Below are positions 35,949 to 46,310 of a DNA stretch of 64,000 nt, in pieces; position 1 is the first letter of the stretch; the number at the start of each line of letters is the position of its first letter. The DNA comes from Brachycybe producta. Its lineage: Eukaryota > Arthropoda > Diplopoda > Playtdesmida > Andrognathidae. The position numbers were made by a program, and so were the translations under genes. The stretch is taken from contig JAUPFP010000023.1 of the NCBI GenBank assembly GCA_036925085.1, forward strand, positions 1,052,713-1,116,712. The letters run 5' to 3'. The notes under the pieces were generated by a model, which did no database searches, was not told the origin of the DNA, and saw only the letters and a program-made list of their open reading frames with translations.

Positions 35949-36153
35949 ACAGGCAATTAGAAATCGGGACAAACAGAAGTTGGCACCGCCCTTTTTATGA
36001 CGAACGCAACTTCTAATTGGTTGGTTATGTAGTCTGACGTCACCTGCTCCGCCCTTTTCAACGTCGAACCACACAACAAACCAATTGGAAATTGCCGGTC
36101 ATCATAAAAAGGGCGGAGTCAACTTCTGTTTGTCCCGATTTCTAATTGCCTGT
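35949..36153. mobile_element. Family-1 CRE/GC-box MITE, 54 bp after the previous copy
   Basis: The ends are ACAGGCAATTAGAAATCGGG and its complement. The flanking 9-mers TACACAATC and CATACAATC agree at 7 of 9. TGACGTCA is at 36035-36042. It is closest in sequence to the 18104 copy (GGGACAAACAGAAGTTGG ends). Confidence 0.92.
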
Positions 36154-36220
36154 CATACAATCTGGTTTTCATGGATATGTTGTTAGTTAAAGCGTTATTG
36201 GTGGAAATCAACACATTGAT

Positions 36221-36400
36221 GTAAAGACAGGGAGATACAGTCGTTTTCCCCGCCCTTTTATGAGCGTCAGACCAAATATCAACCAATTGGAAATTGAAAA
36301 GGGCGGGGCATGTGACGTTAAGACCACATAACAAACCAATTAGAAGTTGCCGGTCTTCATAAAAGGGGTAGGGAAAACGAGTGTATCTTACTGTCTTTAC
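36221..36400. mobile_element. Family-1-related MITE with fifth terminus type (GTAAAGACAG)
   Basis: GTAAAGACAGGGAGATACAG and its complement (ATCTTACTGTCTTTAC) bound a family-1 core: TCCCCGCCCTTTTATGAGCG, AAAGGGCGGGGCATGTGACG, CCAATTAGAAGTTGCCGG. A second CTGTCTTTACTTGCC follows at about 36448-36462, so the true right border is unclear. Confidence 0.72.
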
Positions 36401-37732
36401 TTGCCTTGCCCTTATACCCTCTGGGTGGGCGGGGCGTAGAATCATTCCTGTCTTTACTTGCCAGTAAATCAACCACATTTTTTTATTCTTGTAGTGGCGC
36501 CATTAACGCTACACGGACAAAATAAGTGATCTACTTGCATTATTAATCAGTGCCAACGTTTTTGACCACCAATCAAAGCATCAAATTAAAACTCCAAATT
36601 GTTTTTTTTTTAAATTTTGTTACTGTGTCACTATGGTAAAGCTTACATAAAAATTCAAAGCTTGTTAGACACTAGAAAAGCTTAACCTTCCATTTATAGA
36701 AGGGCAAATGGTACAATTTATTTAAGGTTGTTTAGGTACTGAACTTATATCTTAACAATTCTAATCTCTAGATACGCAAAAGTAAATACAAAACATTGTT
36801 CAAAGCTGAACTTTTAACATCATTACAAATAATCTATTCTCCAAATGATGTATGGACACACTACACACACACACAATGAAATGTCCTCCTGAGCTCTTTT
36901 TGTTTCTACTTTTCTAAACAATGTAGGCCTATGCTATAGAGATCGCATTATATTTGTGAATTCTGAGAAATCAGAAAAAAAAAATTTTTTCAACAAGTAA
37001 GTGCCGCCAAAATCGTATTATTTTTTCTCAATCCGATTACGTATAATATAAAACTTTTACGACTCTGAATATGAACCATCATCTCATTCTCCGTCTCTTT
37101 TTATATTATATATATATATACTGTATGTACTACATATACAATACTATTCATTTGAGTGCAAATTCCTAATGCAATATGGGATGTTGTCAGTTCTAGTTAG
37201 TAGTTGGTAGCTGCCAAATGTCCATTCTGTCTATTGTGACAGTTATGGCGCTTTTCCAATATTATTATCATCTTCATTCACATTTCATAGCAAAAGGGAA
37301 TGTAATGTGAAAAAGACATTATAATGGAAATTCAAATAAAGAGTCCGGAATCAAACGAATTACGATGTCATTACTGACACAACTGTGTACAGTGTACACA
37401 TTGCTAGAAATCCTAATCAAAGCTATGCCATAAGGGTTTTTTTTTTCTAGCTGCTATTATATAATGGATACCGTTGATTTAGATGGGGAAAATAACAAGT
37501 CATTTGAGGACATTTTTATATGAAAATCAATGTAATTTCATCAATTCTGTGTTTCCAAAGTTATTATTTTAATTTTATATTCAATTTATTGAAAAAATAT
37601 GGAAAAAACTAACCACTTTAATCACCACCAAAATTCTCCACAGACTAGAGATCTACATGAAGTCCATGAGGCCAGTGGTTTTTTTTTTGCAAAACGGGCC
37701 ATGCTCATCAGTCCATTGGCTAGATTTGACCT
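36401..37732. other. Noncoding DNA
   Basis: A repeat D fragment lies at about 36495-36545. TA and CA microsatellites are present. No gene is recognised. Confidence 0.55.
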
Positions 37733-37967
37733 GTGGCCTGTTTCTCAAAAGTCTTGCAAAACAAGTGAATTCTATGGAGCTCTGTAAAGGACGTTGCATT
37801 GCAAATTCACAATTTGTTATTACGAATTAACAATTTGTAATAAATTGTTAATTTGCTATGCATGTCCTTTACAGAGCTCTGTCGAATTCATTTGTTTTAC
37901 AAGACTTGACAAGCCCTGGAGCCTGGTTTCTCAATAAGTACATTATTGAGAAACAGGCCCAGGGCTG
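37733..37967. mobile_element. Foldback MITE (GGCCTGTTTCTCAA ends)
   Basis: CCTGTTTCTCAAAAGTCTTG and GAGCTCTGTAAAGGAC on the left face GTCCTTTACAGAGCTCTGTC, ACAAGACTTGA and TTGAGAAACAGGCC on the right, with AATTTGTTA/TAACAAATT words in the loop. About half of another copy is at 50745-50855. Confidence 0.8.
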
Positions 37968-38642
37968 ACATTTTTGTGTAAACAGCCCAAGCTCATGAGT
38001 CATGACTAAGCTGGTGGGCTTTTTTTTTAAACCTAGCCCGTGGGCCCCATTTGCCTGGTGGATTCTATGGGTCCTGGTGGGCTGGGGTCACTATAAAGTT
38101 ATATAGTCTGAGCCTCAATATTTTTACCTTTGCAAATAAGGCCCAAATTGAAGAAGGAAACTGAAAACACTTGAACTTCAACTTGAAGTCTCCAAACAGG
38201 GTTTTTTTTTATTTATTTTGGAACTCTGCTCAGAGAGTTCGAGTTAGATTGGCATTCTGATTATTAAAAAAATATGGGAGAAATTTTAATTGCTTCTTCT
38301 TTTTATAATAAAAGCACCAAATAGCAAAAAATGGAGTAACTTTTTTTTGGTTTTGTTTTTTAATAAAATGTCATTTCTTTTGTGAGCCAATTCCATTATT
38401 GTTGCATACAATACAAGAATGTGTACTGTTTATTATTATTTTGCAGAAACATTGTTTACTACGTTTTTCTTATCTTCTTTTTAATATCTTTAAGGTCTTT
38501 TTGTATTGATTTTTTTTTTCTGTTCGATATTATCTGCGGTTTTCTTCTTCTAACCGACTTATCCACATATTCGCATCATATAAGTTTGAAAACTACTGAG
38601 GAAATGACTAAATAATAATGATGATGATGGGTGGAAGATATA
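37968..38642. other. Noncoding DNA
   Basis: GTGGGCTTT words (37985-38090) resemble the 20128 minisatellite unit. The rest is AT-rich. The plus-strand open frame at 38382-38615 is Phe-rich with no recognised family. Confidence 0.55.
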
Positions 38643-39278
38643 CAGAATGTTAGAAAATTATCTTTACAACCTAAAGGTGGCTGAAATGATATTTATTTTG
38701 TTTTTGTTCCCACGGATGGCGCCACTGCAGTGGTTATATGTTCTATAGGAGGTCTCTTCACTCCACCTGCGGTTTTGAGAAAATTTATTGTTTTCAAGCG
38801 AACGTTTTTAAGAAAAAAAAAATACAAAAAAAAATTAAAGTGTTTTAAAAACTAGAATAGTTGGTGATAATGCTAAGTTTTTTTAAGGATATCTTTTAAA
38901 ATAAACTTTTTATGGCAGTTTAAAAAAGCGAAAATAGTTTTTTTTTCATGAAATGTCAATGGAAAAACTCCAAAAAAAAAATAAACGGAGGCCATTTTCA
39001 AACTGAACTATAAAATGTTTATTTTTTAAGATAATGACCATGAAAAAACTTAACATAATCAGTTACCATTCTAGTTTTGAAAATAATTACAATTTTTTTT
39101 CGTAATGTTATTTCTAAAAAAAAACGTTCGCTTGACGTTTTTGCATCCAAATTTTACAAAAAAAAACATCTATGCAGCTTAGCATTAGTCACTGTAGTGG
39201 CGCCATCCGGAGGGAGACAAAAATAAAATACCTATTTAGCCACCTTTAATACTAAATGGATAACTTTTGGACACCCTG
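38643..39278. mobile_element. Mariner-like TA-flanked MITE with a nested family-2 element
   Basis: The right end read inward is CAGGGTGTCCAAAAGTTATC; the left is CAGAATGTTAGAAAATTATC. TA lies outside both ends. The arms carry GGTGGCTGAAATGATATTTA and GGATGGCGCCACTGCAGTGG with complements on the right. A family-2 copy lies inside at about 38845-39110. A fragment is at 15318-15440. Confidence 0.8.
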
Positions 39279-39559
39279 TATAGTAAAAAAACATTATGTA
39301 CTTTCTTCATGTAATTATTGTTTTAAACAATTGTTTTCATATCTCAAAGTTTGTGACCAAAATAGGAACATTTTTTGTTTGTTTATGACTGTAGTTAGAT
39401 TCGAATTTTGTAAAGAAGCAAAATTTTTATTATATATATAGAATTATTGATAGTTATGCTAAAAATTATTTTTCTAAAGATAATATGTTTAAGAAATCAA
39501 TTTTATAATATGAGAAAGCATGGAGATGTTACTTTTTTTTTGCATCATCGTTTTGTTAA

Positions 39560-39855
39560 GCTGGTTTTAAAGTGCAAACGCCCCTCGAACTCTTGATTAT
39601 TTCTGTTTTTCAGAAGCAAAATTAAGAGAAACTTGAAAGCATTTTATAGACTCCAATCACTTAAGGGAAATTTCATAAAACAAGCTTTTTTTTATGAACA
39701 GTTTGAAAATGACCTTAGCTATAGCTAAAAGGCGATATTTTTTTAATTTCTACCTATAAAAAGTTTATTTTGAAATATACAAACATGAAAATACTATTAA
39801 GGTAATTACAGCTACTGTTTAGTTTCTAACATACTTTCAATTTCTCCTTAGGGAG
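39560..39855. mobile_element. Family-2 long palindromic element
   Basis: TTTTCAGAAGCAAAATTAAG, AGAAACTTGAAAGCATTTTA on the left; TATAAAAAGTTTATTTTGAA, TTCTAACATACTTTCAATTT on the right. Confidence 0.82.
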
Positions 39856-40129
39856 GAATCACACATGCTGAAAAACCATCAGAAAATAGAATTAGAAATT
39901 TAAAAAATGCTGTGTTTCTTTGGCATTGAGATCTATATGGCGCTTCTGCTAAATGTATTGCAAAGTGACACACACACAAGCATATAACCGTCTACATCGA
40001 ATAGAACAACAGGCTTGTTGGAGTTCCCATGTTACCATAGAAAATGTTTTTTCTATCTCCTGAAAAAATTTAAATTTTGGCGTCTACAACGTTTTGGAAA
40101 TATGCACGCTCTTCAATTATCAAACTATT

Positions 40130-40740
40130 AAAATATATATTAAGCTCCGTCTATCGGTGTTTCCTTCTTTCTCTCTTTCTTTGAATAACGCTGTACAAAC
40201 AATTAAGGACAAAAACCTTGAAGCACATCGGAATTTATATAAATTTAAATAAATGAACCGCTTTTTCTCAAGGTTAAGATTACGTTGCGCTCTCCCCACC
40301 CAAGAACCCCATGATATTAAATTGGAGAGGGGGAAAAGGTTGGAAAGAGTAGGGGAGGGGAGAGAGAGAGAGACGTAGAAGGGGGAAAAAGGGGGAGGGG
40401 AAACTGAAATTGAAATGAAAGGAGTAAAAAAAGGAACAAACGACGCGCATGCGCACACCAGAGAAAAATGAAAAGCTCATTTTCTCTTTCAAATATAAAA
40501 AAGGGGGAGTGGATAATAGTAGCAAAATTAAACTAGAATTTATCACAGGCAATTGTGCCCAGCATTAGAATTCCTTTTGATCCACCCTTTTATGAACGTC
40601 ATCAATTTCTAATTGGTTTGTTACTTGGTTTGACGTCATAAACGAGCGGAGGAAAAGAAATTCTAATGCTGGGCACAATTGCCTGTGAATTTGGCTCCCG
40701 TCATTTATGACGGGTTACCCCACTAGTCTTAAAATCTAAG
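40130..40740. repeat. Dispersed repeat B, copy 2 (filled site)
   Basis: Diverged copy of 2685-2900 with extra GA-rich sequence (40325-40420) and GCGCATGCGC (40445-40454). The family-1 element at 40545-40686 interrupts AAACTAGAATTT|GGCTCCC, which is continuous in copy 1. It ends with the palindrome CCCGTCATTTATGACGGG. Confidence 0.85.
40545..40686. mobile_element. Family-1 short MITE with alternative terminus, inserted in repeat B
   Basis: Ends are ACAGGCAATTGTGCCCAGCA and its exact complement. Flanking 9-mers GAATTTATC and GAATTTGGC agree at 7 of 9, and the empty copy has GAATTTTGC once (2859-2867). TGACGTCA is at 40631-40638. It is shorter than the main type (142 vs about 205 bp). Confidence 0.94.
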
Positions 40741-41354
40741 ACAAAACATGCTGAAATAAAAAAAAATAAATAAAGCTTTCGTCAATGTGTTGGTTTTGAT
40801 GTAAAAAAAATGTCATCTCGAAAGTTTATCATACTTAACAACTTTTTTGTTTAAAGTTTTAAACTTAAAAACATGTGTCTAGTTGTTTTTTTTTGGGGGG
40901 GGGGGAGGACCAAGTTCAAAAAACCACCTTTTCAAAGGACTTTTCGTTTTCTATTTCAAAAAGAAACAAAAATAGGTTTCTTTGTGTTCATGTTGTGATG
41001 ATGATGATGATGATGATGATGCTCTAAATAAGACGAGAAGAAAAAAAAAACGTTTTCTCTTTCTTGAACTGAAATTTCTACCAAGATAGAAGATGATGAT
41101 GGAGTGAGTGCACCAATGCACTTTAATGCTTCTTTTTCTAAGACAACACTGTTCTGCTTGATTCATTTCTCTGTCTCAACTTTTCTGCGTTTTTTATACA
41201 CAAATACAAATGGACACTTTGTTTCGTTTCCTCCAAAAAAAACCCCCTGAAGTTTTTTTTCATGGTCGTTTTTTCGTCACTATACATAGTATTACATTGG
41301 TACCCGTTGAAATTGGAAATCAGTGATTCTACAGATTGACTAGTTTATACATCG
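40741..41354. other. Noncoding DNA
   Basis: G-run near 40896-40906 and a TGATGA microsatellite at about 40994-41021. No gene is recognised. Confidence 0.6.
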
Positions 41355-42076
41355 TTTTCACTACAAAAAATTAACTCCTGTTAGGCCTACATAACAAAGG
41401 TTATATTGTAGTAGTTAAGAATTCAAGTAGATCATTTACTTTGTTCCTGTAGCGTTAGGGGGCGCCACTAGCCCTCTCCCATAGAAATGTACTGACACTC
41501 TTCAACTCTGACTCAACTTTTTTTTTTCACGTGGCAAACTTCATTTCCAGTGGCTATTTCTACACGTGCTCTCTTCACTCATATTGCGATCTGGGTCAAG
41601 TTTGTCACGTGCTGATAATTAAGGTTGTTTTGGACGCTTTTAGATCTAAATGGCTGCATTCGATTTCAACTAATTGGCGAGTGTAGTTTGACACCTATGG
41701 GGGGGTTGCAGGCGCCATCTACCTTGCATTTACACAAGTATTTTTATATGGAGGGCCTCTTAACTGCTGACAAACTAGTTTCCGTTTTTAAAAAAATACT
41801 TGACTGTGGTTAAATGATTTTGTGTCACTTCCTGTTTAAACAGTTTCACATTTGGTGAAATTTTCATTCCTCCTTCAGTTAGAAATTGAGTGGCTTGCTC
41901 TGTCTACCATGTTGTTTGTGGGCTAAATTTGTTTGAACACAACAATGTTGTTAACCACATTGTGTCAATGCAGTTGAGTTAACTTCATTGTTGAGAAATT
42001 TAACCATGTTTAATGTAACCACATTTGTTTCCACTAGAAAATGTACTGTGTTTAACTTTTAAACTGCAGTTATTTT
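41355..42076. mobile_element. Interrupted relative of the 14326-14755 element, containing repeat D
   Basis: The outer words TTTTCACTACAAAAAATTAA (left) and TTTCCACTAGAAAATGTACT with TAAACTGCAGTT (right) match 14326-14755. Repeat D (about 41423-41765, opposite orientation to 22437-22735) lies inside, including GGGGGCGCCACTAG, two CACGTG words and GGCGCCATCTACC. Confidence 0.75.
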
Positions 42077-43302
42077 TTAAAACTGCATAATATTAAAGTT
42101 CACATGAAAGTGAAAAAAACATCTATAAGAACTCCTAATTTATTTGCATTTTAGAAGCAAATTTAAAGTGTTTTATTAACTTTTATTACTAATTTCCATA
42201 TTGTCTTCTTATGCAGTTTTTTTTTCTTTCTCAACACAAGCAGATTTGAATTTTTTTTTTCCAATTTGCCAAACAAAAACTCAAATATTGCCATAAAAGA
42301 TTTATTTCTAAATATACCGAACCTTAAAATACCGTTAAGTAGTTCATTTACTCTTTCTAGTTTCTAAAAATATTTCTTAATTTTGTTGCTTCTAAAATGC
42401 ATTATTTACACATTTTGCAATGGCTCCATTTATAAACCGTCTAAATTTCATTGTTTAAATTTGGTTTGTTGTTTGAGGCGTTTTGCATATTGTCTAAAAG
42501 GTAGTAAAAATGTGCAGAATCACAAAATCACTTGCAAATTGTCTGGTAAAGTTGTAAAATGACTTGATTTTTCACTATAGAGAAGTAACATATGCACAAA
42601 CATCTAACTTATCTTGAAGTTTGTATATAGTTTATATAGTTTAAATGTATGGGGAATAAGAGATTCAATTTGTCAGTTTTTGTTCAACTTCTGAAGATGA
42701 AACTGACATTTTAGATACCAAGAGAATTTCCCTTCTGTCTTGTAAATTTTCTAGAAAACTTTCAAGAAATACTTGAAATATTCAGCAAACGTGCCCAGTA
42801 TATATTTGAATTTTGATTAAAAAACAACAACAACATATGAAAAAAAAAATAATATTTTGTTTCTATAGCATGTTGTTAACAAAACTTCTTGTATTCACTT
42901 GAACATAAAATATTATTTGTATATTTATATTGAATACAAGAGATGTAAACACAGCTGCACTGTTATATTGTAATTAACGTAACAGAAACATTTGTGGAAA
43001 GCCTTGTTTGCAGTATTATGCAAATGAAGAAAGAAAGAAAAGGTTTCCAGTTGCAAATTTAATATTTATATGTCATAAGATCATAATGTATTTTAAGATG
43101 TGTTTTTTTTAAACTATGGTTCCATTAGCAATGCAGAGGATAGCAGAGATCCTTCTTGTGAATCCCACACAAGCAAAGTATATCCTCTCTCCATTCAATT
43201 ACTTCCACCTCTTTTTGTATTGTTCGTGATGGGCATCCAGAGTGGCATCTTCCGGGTTGCTTTTCTTCATTCGTCTAGGGGGTTCTACTAGACATGGCCG
43301 TC
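42077..43302. other. Noncoding DNA with decayed family-2 sequence
   Basis: About 42110-42400 is a strongly diverged family-2 copy (TTTTAGAAGCAAATTTAAAG / TTCTAGTTTCTAAAAATATT). The remainder is AT-rich with no recognised gene. Confidence 0.6.
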
Positions 43303-43361
43303 TTCTAATGGGAAAATGTCACATAGCTATGCTAGAGCTATGTGACCTTTTCCCATTAGAA
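43303..43361. repeat. 59-bp near-perfect hairpin
   Basis: TTCTAATGGGAAAATGTCAC and ATAGCT are complemented by AGCTATGTGACCTTTTCCCA and TTAGAA, with a small central loop. Confidence 0.88.
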
Positions 43362-43801
43362 AACGAGTTTTTTTTTTTTTCTTTTTCTTTCAAAAAGGCA
43401 CATGTCCATATTTTGGTCCAACCTATTTTATTACAGTTTTGTAATCAGTTTTCAGAGCTCCAATTGATATCTGTAATAATCATTTACCTAAGTAGAGCAT
43501 ATCCCATAGTAAAAGCCACTTCAAACTCATGTTTTCTATCTCTTTAAATATAATACATGTTTAGAAGGATTCGTGGTTTTTTTTTTTGGCATTCTGAGAA
43601 ATTCTCTTCATTATATACCTGACAATTCTATATACAGCATCCTCAAATATTAAGCGGATAGGCGATTTTGTGGAAACTAGCAACGAATTCGACAAGATGT
43701 CTGTGTTATTCATACATTGCGTTGCTAGTGGAATTACAGTATTTAGCGAAAAGCTGATTTTCGATTTTCTGGTTCTTTTCTACATTTCAGAAGCAATATT
43801 T

Positions 43802-43955
43802 TAAGGAGGAATCACGCGCTGAAATAATACCACCAGAAAATAGAAATTCAGAAATAGAATTCGGTTCTATTTCAGTGGTCTTTTGCATTTCGTGGGTTTG
43901 CACAAAAGTGGGTTTCAATATGATTTTTTTTTCAGCGTGTGTGATTCTTCCCTAA
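43802..43955. mobile_element. Foldback element (GGAATCACGCGCTGAAA)
   Basis: TAAGGAGGAATCACGCGCTG and TTCAGCGTGTGTGATTCTTC are terminal inverted repeats. Half copies are near 22378-22420, 22750-22810 and 39850-39960. Confidence 0.75.
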
Positions 43956-44063
43956 GAAAAACTACATTGTTTTAGAAACTAGAATGGTAGCTGAAGCACA
44001 ATAGTATTTTTATGTTAATATCTTTTAAAATAAGCTTTTTATTGATTAAACTAAAATACAGTA

Positions 44064-44172
44064 AGCAGCATAGTACACTCACTTGGCAGACCAATCAGTG
44101 AGCTCCAAATTCAAAGGCCGTGCGTGGCCTTAATTTGGAACTCTGATTGGTGTGCCAGGTACTATACTACTC
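44064..44172. mobile_element. Small foldback element (ACCAATCAG...CTGATTGGT)
   Basis: AGACCAATCAGTGAGCTCCA on the left and TTGGAACTCTGATTGGTGTG on the right, plus CATAGTACACT / GGTACTATACTA, form the stem. The centre is GGCCGTGCGTGGCC. Confidence 0.72.
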
Positions 44173-44498
44173 GTAAAGTGATTCAAATGAGTAATATCTT
44201 CTAATATGGCGGCGACCATAAAATACGTCTATAAATAGCCACTATCTGCCCATTTGTGACATCATCTTGTTTGACTACCACCAGCTCAGCAAAAAAAAAA
44301 ACAGTTTTACAGTGGTCGCTTATTGTGCTGAGCAAAGTTTTTTTTTTGCAACATTGGAGCTCAGTGCTGAAGCAAAGGAACAAAATTTGCAAACTGTTGC
44401 AAAACAGTTTTCTCAGTGCTGAACAAACAAATAGGGAGGTAATAGAATATTTGTCTCGAGCAACTTATTTGTACAGAAACTGGAAGTGTCTTTGTTGC

Positions 44499-44639
44499 CA
44501 GGGCCGGATTAATTATCTATTATTCAAAGTAGACTAAAAAAGCCTAGGGTCCCGGATGCCAAATATTTAAATATTGCCTATTAGGTGAAGGGGATCCCAT
44601 CAAGCCTAGAGGCCCTCATATTTGCTTAATCCGGCCCTG
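44499..44639. mobile_element. hAT-like MITE (CAGGGCCGGATTAA ends)
   Basis: CAGGGCCGGATTAA at the left and TTAATCCGGCCCTG at the right are perfect inverted repeats of 14 bp. The flanking 8-mers TTTGTTGC and ATAGTTGC agree at 6 of 8. CAGGG ends with an 8-bp duplication are typical of hAT elements. Confidence 0.85.
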
Positions 44640-45699
44640 ATAGTTGCTGAGCAACTGCAATTGACAGTAAGTGTTGGCCACGATTTAAAATAGGAATTAT
44701 TTGGAAACATCCTTTTCTAGTAACTTTTGAGAAGGAAAACTGATTGCATTTTATAAACTACAAAATAGCGTTTTTATGCTATCTTTAAAAAAATTTAACA
44801 TTTTTGAAAACTGAAAATTGTATCAAATCAGGGTTTTTTTTTCTCTCAACATTTTCGAATAATTTTTAAACAAAAGCGTTTTAGAAACTAGAATCTGTGA
44901 ACAAACTGAGTCATTTTTGACCAGATGAAAATTTTACTTTCACCTTTAATTTTTATCTAATAGAAACACGAGCACAAAAGTGAAATGACGTTCCGGATAA
45001 ATTACACCTTTTTTTGTGTGGTTTTTCTTTTTTTTACTTGTAACCACATAATAAGTTTTATCCCAATTAACTTTGGCACCGTAAATAACACGAATGAAAA
45101 ATGCAAGAGGTGTTTTTTGGTAAATTTTGATGATACAGTTAAAACTTTATAGTCCAATTAATGTTGTCATTTTGTTGTTCATTTTTACTGAAGAGTTGAA
45201 AATTTATGAGATTTTTGTATAAAAATCGCCATTTTACTACTCTGTACATTTATTTTTCTCTCTATAAAGAGTGAATAAACCGTGGAAATAATCATAATAA
45301 ATAACCAATTTTCTCCCCTCTCTTTTCTCGATCTCTTTCACTCTTTTCTCTAAAAATCATCATCATGATTAACAATGAAACCTATGAAAATGCAAAAATT
45401 TGCATTAATTTGCATTTTCTACTTTTGTTACTAAGTGAGCTTTGTTTTTCACTCAACTTCAATTCTAAAGAACTAAGGGGGGGGGGAGTTACAAAGGACA
45501 ATTCAAACGTCATTTGTAATAATCTTTTAAATTATCAATGAATGGATTTGCATTCGTTTATAATCTTATACGTAATAACACGTTATATTTTTAATCGTAT
45601 TTTATTTATTACAAAAAAAAAACTGGACCAAAAGGACTTTGATAATCACCTAAATCGAACGTGATCCAATTGAGTTGGCCCGTGAGACAGTATTTTTCT
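44640..45699. other. AT-rich noncoding DNA
   Basis: Decayed family-2 words near 44870-44900 and a G-run at 45478-45487. No gene is recognised. Confidence 0.55.
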
Positions 45700-46145
45700 T
45701 CAAAGTGTAAACGAACCCTCGAGCTCTGGTTACTATGGCTTTCAGTAGCCAAATTAAGAGAAACTTAAGTGTCTTAGTAACTAGAAGGGCAGCTATAGCT
45801 CTCATTTATATTTTTCATGTTGAAATCTTTATGTCAGTTTGAAAATGACAAACTTTGAAACTGATGATATTTTTTTTTATAATTATCAACGTGAGCTCGA
45901 AAGTATTTTATTTAGATACTAGAAGGGTAGTAGTAGCTCAATCACTCAACGAGTATTTTCATGTCGATATATTTCAAATTAAGCTTTTTATGAGAGTTTT
46001 GAAAAGGAGCCAACTTTTAAACAGATGATATTTTTTTTTTAATTTTCATCTATAAAAAGTTTATTTTAAACATGGAAATATCCTTAAGTGATTGAGCTAG
46101 CCTTCTATTTTCTAAAGAAACACATCTGAAGTTCTCTAAATTTTG
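45700..46145. mobile_element. Two overlapping or tandem family-2 copies
   Basis: Left motifs occur twice: TTAGTAACTAGAAGGGCAGC near 45775 and TTAGATACTAGAAGGGTAGT near 45912. There is one right arm (TATAAAAAGTTTATTTTAAA, TGATTGAGCTAGCCTTCTAT). A further right-arm fragment lies at about 46230-46310. Confidence 0.72.
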
Positions 46146-46310
46146 TTGCTAACATCATGATTAAACAATTTATTCGCATTTTCGGTCCAAATTTAACGTA
46201 AAAATGGAGAATTTTATAGTAAAGCCTACCTTAAAAAGTTTATTTTGAAAGATACCAACATGAATATAGGCTTACTCATAAGCATTTGCTCTTTAAACGT
46301 CTTTTGCTTG

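Noticed and set aside
40120-40552. Overlapping minus-strand frames rich in Ser, Pro and Phe
   Set aside because: They translate a GA/CT-rich low-complexity tract inside repeat B in two frames at once.
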